Part shown: in pieces, positions 9,115 to 16,426 of the stretch | How positions within the stretch are numbered: position 1 is the first letter of the stretch | Layout of the letters: every line of letters begins with the position of its first letter | DNA from: Selenomonas sp. oral taxon 126 | GTDB taxonomy: Bacteria; Bacillota; Negativicutes; Selenomonadales; Selenomonadaceae | DNA: 36,386 nt | Direction: 5' to 3' | NCBI RefSeq assembly: GCF_001683335.1 | Contig: NZ_CP016201.1 | Location: 525,036-561,421, forward strand | Program-made: the position numbers and the translations under genes | Notes under the pieces: model-generated | What the model was told of the DNA's origin: nothing | Seen by the model: the letters and a program-made list of their open reading frames with translations, nothing else | Database searches by the model: none

Positions 9115-9579
9115 CTACTTCCGCCCCGCCCGCTCGATAATGCTCGTCGTAGATTTCCCCGCCACAAGCGGGATAAAGGCGACCTCGCCGCCGTAGCGCT
9201 CGACAATGCGCGCCTCGGGCAGCGTCTCGCGCGTGTAGTCGCCGCCCTTCGCATACACCGCAGGGCGCACCTTTGCAATCAGCTCCTCCGCCGTATCCTC
9301 GCCAAAGATGACGACCGCGTCCACCGATTTCAATGCGCCCACGACCTCCGCACGATCCACCTCACTATTCACGGGGCGCGTTTCGCCCTTCAGACGGCGC
9401 ACGGACGCGTCGCTGTTCAGCCCGAGGATGAGCACATCGCCGAGCGCCCGCGCCGCCGCGAGATAGCGGGCGTGACCCGCGTGCAGGATGTCAAAGCAGC
9501 CGTTCGTAAAGACGACGCGCATACCCGCCGCACGCAGGATCGCCGCGTATTCCTCAATCCGCTCGCTAGGAATCAGCAT
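9115..9579 (-). CDS. rfaE2: D-glycero-beta-D-manno-heptose 1-phosphate adenylyltransferase
   Basis: This 154-aa cytidylyltransferase-fold enzyme makes ADP-D,D-heptose from heptose 1-phosphate and ATP. The [12 protein letters not shown] motif (25-36) carries the nucleotide-binding HxGH (H33, H36). [24 protein letters not shown] and the KSTTSIIE end motif complete the RfaE2/HldE C-domain signature. In enteric bacteria this domain is fused to the kinase; here it is free-standing and overlaps the 3' end of the upstream PfkB kinase by seven bases. That suggests coupled translation or the trace of a fusion/split. Confidence 0.94.
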   Translation of the reverse strand: MLIPSERIEEYAAILRAAGMRVVFTNGCFDILHAGHARYLAAARALGDVLILGLNSDASVRRLKGETRPVNSEVDRAEVVGALKSVDAVVIFGEDTAEELIAKVRPAVYAKGGDYTRETLPEARIVERYGGEVAFIPLVAGKSTTSIIERAGRK

Positions 9580-10571
9580 TGCTCCGTCTCCTTCCCCGCC
9601 GTCAGCGCGGCGCGCAGCTCCTCGTATGAGACGGTCGCCGTCCCGCGCTTGCGCACGGCAATCCCCGAGGCGATATTGCTGAGGCGTGCCGCCGTCAGCG
9701 GGTCAACGCCCGCCCCGAGTGCGAGAATCACAACGGCGACACAGGTATCGCCCGCACCCGACACGTCGAAAATCTCGCTGTGGTCGCTCACGGGGATATT
9801 CGTCGCCGTGCCGTCCGCGAGGAAGAGCGTCATGCCCTTGTCCCCGCGCGTGATGAGCACGCCGTCCGCGCCGAGCCGCGCACGCAGCTCATGCCCCGCA
9901 GCGTGAATCTCCTCCTCGGAGCGCAGTTCCCGCCCGAGCGCCGCCGCAAGCTCCGCATCGTTCTGCTTGACGTAGCCGATGCCCTCATAGGAAAGGATGT
10001 CATAGCGCGAGTCCACGATGCTCGGAATCCCTGCCCTGCGCGTCTCCTCGATGACGAGACGGCGCACGCGCTCCGTCACTGTCCCCGAACCGTAGTCCGA
10101 GAGCACAACGCCGCGCACCTGCGGAAGGAGCTCCCGTATACGTTCGAGCAGCGCCTCCTCCGTCTCTGCCGTCAGCGGCGTATGCCACTCGCGGTCGACG
10201 CGCACAATCTGCTGGCTGACGGTCGCCCGCCCGCCCGCGATGATCCGCGTCTTTGTAATCGTCGGATGCGCCTCTGCGCGTACGAAGCCCTCCGTGTGCA
10301 CCCCATTTTCACCGAGCACGGCGAGGAGGGCGTCACCGCTGCGCTCCGTGCCGCAGACCCCCACTGCATACGAGGAGCCGCCGATCGTCGCCGCATTGTT
10401 TGCAACATTTGCCGCGCCGCCCGCGACCACGCGCTCCTCACGCTCCTCGAGCACGAGCACGGGTGCCTCACGCGAGATGCGTGCAATCTCACCGTCGAGG
10501 TAGACATCCGCCACCATATCCCCGATGATGAGCACGGGCGTGCCCTCCATCTGCGCGAGTACGTTTACCAT
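9573..10571 (-). CDS. PfkB-family sugar kinase, second HldE-N-like copy
   Basis: The product has 332 aa with start ATG 10571, which overlaps the last codons of the LptD-like gene and has GGGAG eight bases upstream; the frame itself is open to 10679. PfkB features are [49 protein letters not shown] and FDVSGAGDT (268-276) with base D275. It differs from the kinase at 5772-6770 at the substrate side. The VDPKG-x2-W-x-KYR block is replaced by [20 protein letters not shown]. It is therefore a paralogue that may use another phosphorylated sugar or carry out the same step. Its seven-base overlap with the adenylyltransferase gene mimics the order of domains in bifunctional HldE. Confidence 0.85.
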   Translation of the reverse strand: MVNVLAQMEGTPVLIIGDMVADVYLDGEIARISREAPVLVLEEREERVVAGGAANVANNAATIGGSSYAVGVCGTERSGDALLAVLGENGVHTEGFVRAEAHPTITKTRIIAGGRATVSQQIVRVDREWHTPLTAETEEALLERIRELLPQVRGVVLSDYGSGTVTERVRRLVIEETRRAGIPSIVDSRYDILSYEGIGYVKQNDAELAAALGRELRSEEEIHAAGHELRARLGADGVLITRGDKGMTLFLADGTATNIPVSDHSEIFDVSGAGDTCVAVVILALGAGVDPLTAARLSNIASGIAVRKRGTATVSYEELRAALTAGKETEQC

Positions 10572-12091
10572 GGCGTAAACTCCCATTTGATCTTCCACGA
10601 ATCCTGCTTGGAGCGATAGCGCAGGATGACCTGCGAGCAGTGCAGATCGTGGAACCAGTAATAGTCCACATCCGTCCACTTGTGCGGATCGACGGCGTAC
10701 TTCGTGCCGAAGCCGATGCGGTTGTGCTCATCGAGACGGTAGCTGAGCCCCGCCTGCAAAATCTTCGAATAGTCCTCCTGATCGAACTCAAAGAGCGTGT
10801 TCGCCTTCGTACTCTTCGTGTAGACGCCGCCGATGTACGCCGCAAAGCGCTCGTTGAACGGCCGCGTGATGTAGGCACTCGCGTTGAAGCCCTGCACGCG
10901 CGAGCCGTCATAGCTCTCGCGCGTAATGGAGTAGCCCGCCGCGAGATCCAGCCGATAGCCGTGAAAGCGGATCGTATCGCGCACGGCAGAGATGCCGTAC
11001 TGCCAATGATTGCTGTGAATGCCGCTGCCATACCAGCGCCCGTATTCGGAGTACAGGCGGTAGGTGATCGGCATGCTGCCGAGGCGCTTGTTGTAGCTGA
11101 GGATGAGAGACGGCTCCTTCTTGATCCAGCCGTCATCACCGTCCTCGAACACGCCGTAGGTCAGGAGTGCCTCCGTGCCCCTGTTTTCCCAGCCGAGATC
11201 GTAGTGCGAGCGCCAGCCCTTGTTCGTCGTCACATAGAGATTCGCGCTCGCCGTCACGCGCGGCGCAAGATCATACGAAAAGGTCTGCTCAAGCCAGAGG
11301 CCGTCATCGCTGTCATAGCCCGCCGACGGGAGATTCCGCTGTATGGGCTTGCTCACATCGACCTCGTAGTGCTTTTTCGTAAAAATAACCTTGTTCTTCA
11401 GCCAAAACTTGACATTCGTCAGCACCATGCGGTCGCCCGGATACAGTTCTGCCACATCCGCACTCAAATGGTAGTCGGGCTTCTCTGCCGAGCATTTCGT
11501 CTGCGTACCGTCGTAGACCACAATCTTGTCCGGATAGAACTCGAACCGCTTGCCCGTCATGTAGTAGCCGCCGACCTTGCCCTTTGCCTCCGCCATCGTG
11601 CCTTCGCGCGTCTTGTAGTTGTAGTTGATGCGATAGCCGTCGAGCGTCACGCGTGCCGCGCCCTCTGTCAGCTGCAGCATATGCGCGCGATCAGGAACGG
11701 AGACCTCGCCCGAGGCCGTGTTGCCCTCCACATAGTCGCCCTGAAAACGCCGCGCCGCAAGCTGCACGATATCCACATGCCCTTTCGCCGTGAAGTCGCC
11801 CGTACGCTCGTCATAGGTCAGATCATCGCCCTCAAACGCAATCGGCGACGGTGCCGCCGCATCCACGGGATGACGCAGGTACTTCTCCATCTCCCCCACA
11901 TCGGCGAGCAGCTTCACCTGCTCCTCCGTGAGGCGGTTCTCACGCTCCTCACGCCGCTCGTTCTCGATGAAATCCAGATGCTGAAAGCCCGTATCCGTGT
12001 CCCCGCGGTAGGCAGCATGTGCAGCCGGCGGAAGCACGGTACAGGCAGTAGTCAGAGCGAGTAGGATGCGCGTTTTCATAGCCTTGGTCAT
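10565..12091 (-). CDS. lptD: LptD/OstA-like outer-membrane LPS assembly protein
   Basis: The product has 508 aa with a signal peptide at about 1-26 (basic start, LLALTTACTVLPPAAHA). An OstA/LptA-like beta-jellyroll region follows (about 66-190: FEGDDLTYDERTGDFTAKGHVDIVQ, MLQLTEGAARVTLDGYRINY). The C-terminal 300 residues are rich in alternating aromatic strands, as in an outer-membrane barrel. LptD inserts LPS in the outer leaflet. This protein is clearly shorter than the E. coli LptD of nearly 800 aa, mainly in the barrel part. The ATG at 12091 has AGGAG nine bases upstream. It is the first gene of the heptose/LPS operon, directly behind a minus-strand promoter. A short OstA-domain paralogue rather than the main LptD is possible. 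Confidence 0.8.
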   Translation of the reverse strand: MTKAMKTRILLALTTACTVLPPAAHAAYRGDTDTGFQHLDFIENERREERENRLTEEQVKLLADVGEMEKYLRHPVDAAAPSPIAFEGDDLTYDERTGDFTAKGHVDIVQLAARRFQGDYVEGNTASGEVSVPDRAHMLQLTEGAARVTLDGYRINYNYKTREGTMAEAKGKVGGYYMTGKRFEFYPDKIVVYDGTQTKCSAEKPDYHLSADVAELYPGDRMVLTNVKFWLKNKVIFTKKHYEVDVSKPIQRNLPSAGYDSDDGLWLEQTFSYDLAPRVTASANLYVTTNKGWRSHYDLGWENRGTEALLTYGVFEDGDDGWIKKEPSLILSYNKRLGSMPITYRLYSEYGRWYGSGIHSNHWQYGISAVRDTIRFHGYRLDLAAGYSITRESYDGSRVQGFNASAYITRPFNERFAAYIGGVYTKSTKANTLFEFDQEDYSKILQAGLSYRLDEHNRIGFGTKYAVDPHKWTDVDYYWFHDLHCSQVILRYRSKQDSWKIKWEFTPW

Positions 12092-12133
12092 CGGCGCGTT
12101 CTCCTGTCTTTTACAAAGAATTCAGTCGTTCTT

Positions 12134-12162
12134 ATACTACATCATAAACAGAGTTTTCGCAA
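12134..12162 (-). promoter_or_regulatory. Promoter of the LPS operon
   Basis: On the minus strand TTGCGA (12157-12162) is followed after 17 bases by TAGTAT (12134-12139), about 40 bases before the LptD-like start. The match to a sigma-A promoter is moderate. The position, just upstream of the first gene of the operon, supports it. Confidence 0.55.
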
Positions 12163-12203
12163 CCGAAAAGAACGCGGTGCACTGCCACTCATCGAATCTA
12201 AAT

Positions 12204-12232
12204 TTGACGCAAAAAAAAATTTCATCTATAAT
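12204..12232 (+). promoter_or_regulatory. Strong sigma-70-type promoter
   Basis: TTGACG (12204-12209), a 17-base spacer that starts with a run of A, and a perfect TATAAT (12227-12232). It points to the secreted-protein gene at 12277 and is divergent from the LPS operon promoter. Confidence 0.8.
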
Positions 12233-12276
12233 AGAGCCCGAATCACAGAAAATTTTGGAAGGAGGCACTCCCACAA

Positions 12277-12687
12277 ATGCAGCGTTTTATGAGCGGCGGA
12301 ATTCTGTTTGCCGCTCTCGTGTTTTTCACAAGTTTCAGCGTGTGTAATGCGGCAGAGGACATGCGCTTCGTCGATGCGGAGGACGACACGGGCTACTATG
12401 TCGATGCAGCGACCGTCGTGCGCGTCTCGGATACGGAGCGCGACGCCGTTGTTGCCGTCGTGAAGGCGACTGAGAACCGCCGCTATCTGTACCGCACACG
12501 CCTCAACCCGCAGGCGGGAACGTACCAATTCGTCTCCGCTCAGGTTGAGGTCTACGATACAAAGGAAGTCCTGCGTACAACGCAGGGCATGGATGCACCG
12601 CAGCAATACACCCCGGCTTCGCCGCTCAGAAGTATTGCAGACTTCATTGAAGAACTGCTGGCGACAAAACAGCAGCAGCCACGGTAG
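12277..12687 (+). CDS. Small exported protein of unknown function
   Basis: The product has 136 aa. A signal peptide is visible: a hydrophobic stretch from about residue 7 to 20, then a VCNA-A cleavage context near residue 25. The mature part (RFVDAEDDTGYYVDAATVVRVSD, then VVAVVKATENRRYLYRTRLNPQAGTYQF in order) resembles short secreted proteins seen beside LPS or envelope genes in Negativicutes; no named family is recognised. GGAGG lies eleven bases before ATG 12277. An in-frame ATG four codons later is an alternative start. It is cotranscribed with the next gene, 13 bases downstream. Confidence 0.75.
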   Translation: MQRFMSGGILFAALVFFTSFSVCNAAEDMRFVDAEDDTGYYVDAATVVRVSDTERDAVVAVVKATENRRYLYRTRLNPQAGTYQFVSAQVEVYDTKEVLRTTQGMDAPQQYTPASPLRSIADFIEELLATKQQQPR

Positions 12688-12700
12688 GAGGAGATCATTC

Positions 12701-13708
12701 ATGCAGCAGAAAATCTGTGCACTCGTGCTGACCTTCGTGCTCGCACTCACGTCCTTCGGCACAGCACTCGCGGCCGAGCCGCCCAACGCCGTCCAGTCCA
12801 AGCTCGCACTCATCGAGCAGGACACCTACGGGCAGGAGCAGACGGGCGCGCTGATCGACCGCATCAACCGCCTTGAGCGCGACTATGACGGCAAGCATCG
12901 CTCGGGCAGCCTGATGGCACGCATCGACGCCATCTACGACGAGGTGTATACGAACAGCACAACGCCGTCCGTCCTCATGAACCTCAACGCGATTGAGTGG
13001 AACATCAACCACGAGACGAGTCTGCGCCCCGTGCAGGAGCGCGTCAGCGAGATGGAGGTCGCACTGCTCGGCAAGACCAGTGAGGGCACGTTCCAAAAGA
13101 GGATTTCCACCCTCTCCGAGGCGTCCTTCGGTACGAAGGAGATCCCCGTCACCCCCGTCTCCGTTCCCGTGAACACCCTCGTCAAGGTCGCACTCGTGAC
13201 CCCCGTCAATGCCAAAAACCTGAAGGTCGGTGACACAATCGAGTATCAGGTTGCGGACGACGTCTTCGTCGGCGATACCCTCGTCTTCACAAAGGGCTCG
13301 CGCGGCGAGGGCACAGTCACGAAGGTGAAACAAGCGAAGAACTTCGGGCGCAATGCCGCCGTCGACATCGACTTTAAGAACACAAAGGCGCTTGACGGCA
13401 CCTATGTCACCACCTACATCGGCGAAGAGGCAAAGAAAGAGATGCAGCATCTCGCCATGGCTGCGGGCGCATCGCTCGCGGGCATCGCCGTCCTTGGGCC
13501 GCTCGGCGTCGTCGCGGGCGCATTCGTCCACGGCAAGAACATCGACCTCCCCGCAGGCACCGAGCTCTACATCCAGACACAGAGCGACACTACCGTCTAC
13601 GGCGTACAGACCACCTACGACAGCGCAGCGCCGTTCCAAAGTGCGGCGGCGCAGACCACTGCGGGCGGCGATGGCTACGATAATAGCGTCTACGATGATG
13701 AAGTATAG
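12701..13708 (+). CDS. Exported repeat-containing protein, unknown function
   Basis: The product has 335 aa starting at ATG 12701, with AGGAGGAG close upstream; the frame is open further 5' but overlaps the previous gene. A signal peptide covers about residues 1-25 (ending TALAAEPP). The next 120 residues hold loosely repeated helical units of the form Y/FG-x4-G-x2-x2-RI-x2-LE, for example TYGQEQTGALIDRINRLE and GKHRSGSLMARIDAIYDE. A beta-rich part follows (LKVGDTIEYQVADDVFVGDT and RGEGTVTKVKQAKNFG). A glycine/alanine-rich hydrophobic segment (LAMAAGASLAGIAVLGPLGV) is followed by a tail. It is probably periplasmic or surface-attached. No function is recognised. Confidence 0.75.
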   Translation: MQQKICALVLTFVLALTSFGTALAAEPPNAVQSKLALIEQDTYGQEQTGALIDRINRLERDYDGKHRSGSLMARIDAIYDEVYTNSTTPSVLMNLNAIEWNINHETSLRPVQERVSEMEVALLGKTSEGTFQKRISTLSEASFGTKEIPVTPVSVPVNTLVKVALVTPVNAKNLKVGDTIEYQVADDVFVGDTLVFTKGSRGEGTVTKVKQAKNFGRNAAVDIDFKNTKALDGTYVTTYIGEEAKKEMQHLAMAAGASLAGIAVLGPLGVVAGAFVHGKNIDLPAGTELYIQTQSDTTVYGVQTTYDSAAPFQSAAAQTTAGGDGYDNSVYDDEV

Positions 13709-13745
13709 ACATCACTGATAATTTCGACAGCGTTTCTGATAAGAT

Positions 13746-13789
13746 CCGCATCTGTCCCCTCTGTGGGCGTGACAGATGCGGCATTTTTG
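13746..13789 (+). terminator. Rho-independent terminator
   Basis: An 11-bp perfect stem (13746-13756 with 13771-13781, CCGCATCTGTC and its complement) with a 14-base loop is followed by TTTTT at 13784-13788. It closes the two-gene secreted-protein operon. Confidence 0.85.
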
Positions 13790-13808
13790 TATCATCAGGA
13801 GGCACGCA

Positions 13809-14354
13809 TTGTTCAGATTCACATTTGATTTTACAGAGCAGGATGCACTTCACTTCACACTCTTTTGTATTTTGAACGCCCCCTTGTTCAAATGGGCAAA
13901 TCGAGTGGCGCTCGCGCTCCTGCTGACGATCCCGCTGATCCCCATCCTGTTTTTTCTCCAAGATCTCCTGAGCGATGCCCCATGGGAGTTCGATGAGCTG
14001 CTCATACGAACCGTTCTGACCACTGTCCTCTGTATTGTACTCTACCGCATTTACACCCATCTCTCGGAACGTACCGCCACACGAGACGTGCTGCGCCGCC
14101 TTGAAGCGATGCGTGCTGCGCATATGTTTGGCATCCGTATTGTCATCTTCGAGGAGATGCACATTGTCGAACGCAGCGAGCATACAGAACGCACAATCGC
14201 CTATCGGAGCATTACAGATGTGACTCTCTCCGACAAGGGTATCTATCTCTTCACTGCACCAACAGAGGCAATCGTCCTCCCCCTGTATATCTTTGCATCG
14301 GAGGAGGAGAAAAGGCAGATCCTTGCTCTGGTTCGGGCAAAGGTGTCGCCGTAA
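13809..14354 (+). CDS. YcxB-like membrane protein
   Basis: The product has 181 aa with start TTG 13809, placed by AGGAGG six bases upstream; upstream in-frame codons run into the terminator. It begins MFRFTFDFTEQDALHF. Two membrane segments are visible at about 31-50 and 64-80. The C-terminal cytosolic domain (FEEMHIVERSEHTERTIAYRSITDV, then a YLFTAPTEAIVLPL strand pair and a final helix) matches the YcxB-like C-terminal domain pattern. No biochemical role is known. It starts right after the previous terminator and ends in a hairpin, so it may be expressed by read-through or from a promoter that is not obvious. Confidence 0.75.
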   Translation: MFRFTFDFTEQDALHFTLFCILNAPLFKWANRVALALLLTIPLIPILFFLQDLLSDAPWEFDELLIRTVLTTVLCIVLYRIYTHLSERTATRDVLRRLEAMRAAHMFGIRIVIFEEMHIVERSEHTERTIAYRSITDVTLSDKGIYLFTAPTEAIVLPLYIFASEEEKRQILALVRAKVSP

Positions 14355-14396
14355 CACAAAGGGCTCACATGACATTTGCCATGTGAGCCCTTTGTG
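14355..14396. terminator. Hairpin between convergent genes
   Basis: A 17-bp perfect inverted repeat (14355-14371 and 14380-14396) with an 8-base loop lies between the convergent genes ending at 14354 and 14409. There is no good T-tract directly after either arm, but the position suits a bidirectional terminator. Confidence 0.75.
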
Positions 14397-14408
14397 ATGA
14401 TAGCTTTT

Positions 14409-14861
14409 TCAGCGGACGAAGAAGCCCGCGAGTTTCATATTCTCATCGTAGGTGAAACGGTAGACGACGGCGGTCGCCTTGTAGCCCACGGCGAGTTCGC
14501 AGATGACGTACCACTTGTCGTCTTCCTTACCCGCCGTCATGAGCGGCTTACCAACGCCCGCACGCGCGCCCCACTTCGGCGCGAACTCTGCCTTTGCACC
14601 CGAGATCTGCTCCGCCGTCAGATGCGGGCGCAGCTCCGAAGTCGCCTCCACTTGCAGGCCGGTCACATCGTCCTTTTCAAAGCGTGCAATCGTCGCCATC
14701 ACATGCTGCTCGACTACCTGCACGTCGAACGGTGTTTCCTCCGCCGCCTGCTCGGCAGCGGGCGCCGCATTTTCCTCGGCGTATGCGGCAGGAGCCGCGA
14801 GGAATGCCCCTCCGGCAACGAGTGCGGCGACAAGAGTGCGGGAAAGTGTACGGAATTTCAT
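14409..14861 (-). CDS. Exported DUF3887-like protein
   Basis: The product has 150 aa. ATG 14861 is the start, with AAGGAGG six bases upstream; the frame is open to 14951 but overlaps the methyltransferase gene. A signal peptide with a basic start and alanine-rich core (to about residue 29, APAAYAEE) is clear. After an A/E-rich linker, the mature domain (QVVEQHVMATIARFEKDD, LTAEQISGAKAEFAPKWG, and a final YRFTYDENMKLAGFFVR) has the DUF3887 pattern, a small domain in exported proteins of unknown function. It lies about 40 bases after the methyltransferase gene and probably shares its transcript. Confidence 0.75.
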   Translation of the reverse strand: MKFRTLSRTLVAALVAGGAFLAAPAAYAEENAAPAAEQAAEETPFDVQVVEQHVMATIARFEKDDVTGLQVEATSELRPHLTAEQISGAKAEFAPKWGARAGVGKPLMTAGKEDDKWYVICELAVGYKATAVVYRFTYDENMKLAGFFVR

Positions 14862-14904
14862 AAAAATCCTCCTTAAAATATAAATGGCAATACGCCACAA
14901 AATC

Positions 14905-15597
14905 CTACTTAATGCAGGAGAAGCACGCGAGCGATTCCACGCACTCAACACTGACCTCGCGGAAGAGTGCGCGAAGGCGTGTCTCCAGTCCTGCCTTCGT
15001 ATCGTACGGCGGCGTAAAGAAGCCCATGCGCGTGTAGAGATGCTTCACGACGAACTCCGTGCGCGGATTCCCGCCGAGGACGAAGACCGAGCCCGTCAAA
15101 CGTCCGCCGGGGCGCAGGACGCGATGCACCTCGCTCCACGCCGCCGTCTTGTCGGGGAACGCGTGAAAGCCGTTGATTGAGACCGCCGCATCGAAGAAGT
15201 CATCCTCGAACGTCAGCTGTCCGACATCGCCCTCCACGAAGGCAACGTTGTGGATGCCGATCGCATCCGCACGCGCGCGTGCCGCCGCGAGCATTGCGGG
15301 CGAGTAGTCGAGACACGTGATGTCCGCATTTGGCAGCTCTGCATAGACGGGCAGCGAGAGACAGCCCGTCCCGACGGGCACCTCAAGCAGCCGCCCGTCA
15401 AAGCCCTCGTGCGCCGCGCGCAGCGCAAGACCGACATAGCGGCTCACCTCCTCGCGCCCCATCCCCCACACAAGCCGCGAGACGAACTTCCCCGACCACG
15501 TCGAGTACGTCATCATGCCATCGTACAGACTCGCGAGGCGTCCCACCGAGTGATACGCCCCCCTGATCTTCTCATACCGCCGCTTTTCCTCGTCCAT
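14905..15597 (-). CDS. Class I SAM-dependent methyltransferase
   Basis: The product has 230 aa. ATG 15597 is chosen because AAAGGA precedes it; the frame is open to 15627. SAM-binding motif I is LLEVPVGTG (71-78), the acidic end of strand 2 is TCLDYSPAML, and FVEGDVGQL and HRVLRPGGRL are later motifs of the UbiE/COQ5-like Methyltransf_11/25 group. The N-terminus (YDGMMTYSTWSGKFVSRLVWG) is like that of small-molecule and quinone-type methyltransferases. The substrate cannot be told. The last residues SLACFSCIK contain two cysteines. Confidence 0.85.
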   Translation of the reverse strand: MDEEKRRYEKIRGAYHSVGRLASLYDGMMTYSTWSGKFVSRLVWGMGREEVSRYVGLALRAAHEGFDGRLLEVPVGTGCLSLPVYAELPNADITCLDYSPAMLAAARARADAIGIHNVAFVEGDVGQLTFEDDFFDAAVSINGFHAFPDKTAAWSEVHRVLRPGGRLTGSVFVLGGNPRTEFVVKHLYTRMGFFTPPYDTKAGLETRLRALFREVSVECVESLACFSCIK

Positions 15598-15629
15598 CGT
15601 GACATCCTTTCTCATCATTATCGGCATTC

Positions 15630-15658
15630 ATTCTAGCATAAAATGCGCGCGTGTTCAA
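15630..15658 (-). promoter_or_regulatory. Promoter of the methyltransferase gene
   Basis: On the minus strand TTGAAC (15653-15658), a 17-base spacer and TAGAAT (15630-15635) lie about 35 bases before ATG 15597. The -35 lies inside the left copy of the 16-bp direct repeat at 15647-15662. Confidence 0.65.
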
Positions 15659-15662
15659 ATCC
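15647..15662 (+). repeat. 16-bp direct repeat, left copy, flanking TA module
   Basis: GCGCGTGTTCAAATCC occurs here and again at 16340-16355. The two copies enclose the promoter, both genes and the terminator of the toxin-antitoxin pair. Confidence 0.85.
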
Positions 15663-15669
15663 ACAATCC

Positions 15670-15698
15670 TTGCAGATAATAGCCAATCGTGATACAAT
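15670..15698 (+). promoter_or_regulatory. Promoter of the toxin-antitoxin operon
   Basis: TTGCAG (15670-15675), a 17-base spacer and TACAAT (15693-15698) lie about 50 bases before the antitoxin ATG. RelB/DinJ proteins usually repress such promoters; no certain operator palindrome was identified. Confidence 0.65.
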
Positions 15699-15751
15699 TT
15701 TAAGGAATCGTTGAATTTATCAGTGCTTCCTTCAAATAGGAGTTGATTGCC

Positions 15752-16048
15752 ATGGAAAAGACAGAGACCTTGCAGATCCGCCTTGCACCGGAGCTGAAGA
15801 CCGCCGTTGAAGATACCTTTCGCTCACTCGGGCTATCCGCATCCGAAGCTGTAAATATATTCTTCCATCAGGTGCTCCTGCATGACGGGCTGCCGTTCGC
15901 CGTGCAGCATCCCCAATTTAGCGACGAGACGCGCGCCGCGCTGCGCGAATCCGACGCGATTGCAAGCGGCGAGCAGCCCGCTAAGACCTACGCGAGCGCC
16001 TCCGAACTCATCCGTGAGGCACAGGAGGAACTACGTGCTGCAAATTAA
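15752..16048 (+). CDS. RelB/DinJ-family antitoxin
   Basis: The product has 98 aa. ATG 15752 follows AGGAG by nine bases; an in-frame TTG at 15743 is less likely. The N-terminal ribbon-helix-helix (LQIRLAPELKTAVEDTFRSLGLSASEAVNIFFHQV) is typical of RelB/DinJ antitoxins, which bind the operator as dimers. The C-terminal half (PQFSDETRAALRESDAIASG through ASELIREAQEEL) would wrap the toxin. It overlaps the toxin gene by 14 bases, the usual antitoxin-first arrangement. Confidence 0.9.
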   Translation: MEKTETLQIRLAPELKTAVEDTFRSLGLSASEAVNIFFHQVLLHDGLPFAVQHPQFSDETRAALRESDAIASGEQPAKTYASASELIREAQEELRAAN

Positions 16049-16313
16049 ACAGACATCCCAATTCAAGAAGGACTTGAAGGCAGCCATCAAGCAGGGCTGT
16101 GACCTTGATCTGCTCACGCACGTCATCGACACACTTGCGCAGCGGAAGCCACTTGCGCCTCATCATCGGGATCACGCACTGTCCGGCAAATATCGTCATC
16201 ATCGCGAGTGTCACATTACACCGAACTGGCTGCTGATCTATCAGATTCGCAATGACACACTGATCCTCTCACTTGCCCGCCTCGGCAGTCATGCAAAACT
16301 ATTTCGTCTCTGA
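16035..16313 (+). CDS. YafQ-family mRNA interferase toxin
   Basis: The product has 92 aa. GTG 16035 is the start, with AGGAGG six bases upstream inside the antitoxin gene. The RelE-like fold pattern fits YafQ: QFKKDLKAAIKQG, LPLAP-type loop (KPLAPHHRDHALSG), YRHHRECHI, WLLIYQI and ARLGSHAKLF. Catalytic positions known from E. coli YafQ map to H47, H60, N64, H86 and F90. The position that is D67 in YafQ is asparagine here. It is expected to cut translated mRNA in the ribosome when free of antitoxin. The missing acid could lower activity, but related proteins may tolerate it. Confidence 0.88.
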   Translation: MLQIKQTSQFKKDLKAAIKQGCDLDLLTHVIDTLAQRKPLAPHHRDHALSGKYRHHRECHITPNWLLIYQIRNDTLILSLARLGSHAKLFRL

Positions 16314-16315
16314 CG

Positions 16316-16338
16316 ACCCGCACTGCGGGCTTTTTTTC
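16316..16338 (+). terminator. Rho-independent terminator of the TA operon
   Basis: A 5-bp GC stem CCCGC/GCGGG (16317-16321, 16325-16329) with a 3-base loop is followed by seven T at 16331-16337. Confidence 0.85.
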
Positions 16339-16339
16339 T

Positions 16340-16355
16340 GCGCGTGTTCAAATCC
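16340..16355 (+). repeat. 16-bp direct repeat, right copy, flanking TA module
   Basis: This is an exact copy of 15647-15662, placed directly after the terminator of the toxin-antitoxin operon. Confidence 0.85.
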
Positions 16356-16363
16356 CCTCTCTA

Positions 16364-16392
16364 TGGACACGCTCCCTTTTCAGTGGTAAAAT
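16364..16392 (+). promoter_or_regulatory. Promoter of the RND efflux operon
   Basis: TGGACA (16364-16369), a 17-base spacer and TAAAAT (16387-16392) lie about 35 bases before the ATG of the adaptor gene. No adjacent TetR-type regulator is present in the window. Confidence 0.65.
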
Positions 16393-16426
16393 TTAGGAAA
16401 TTACGTCAAACGAAAGGGAGATCATC

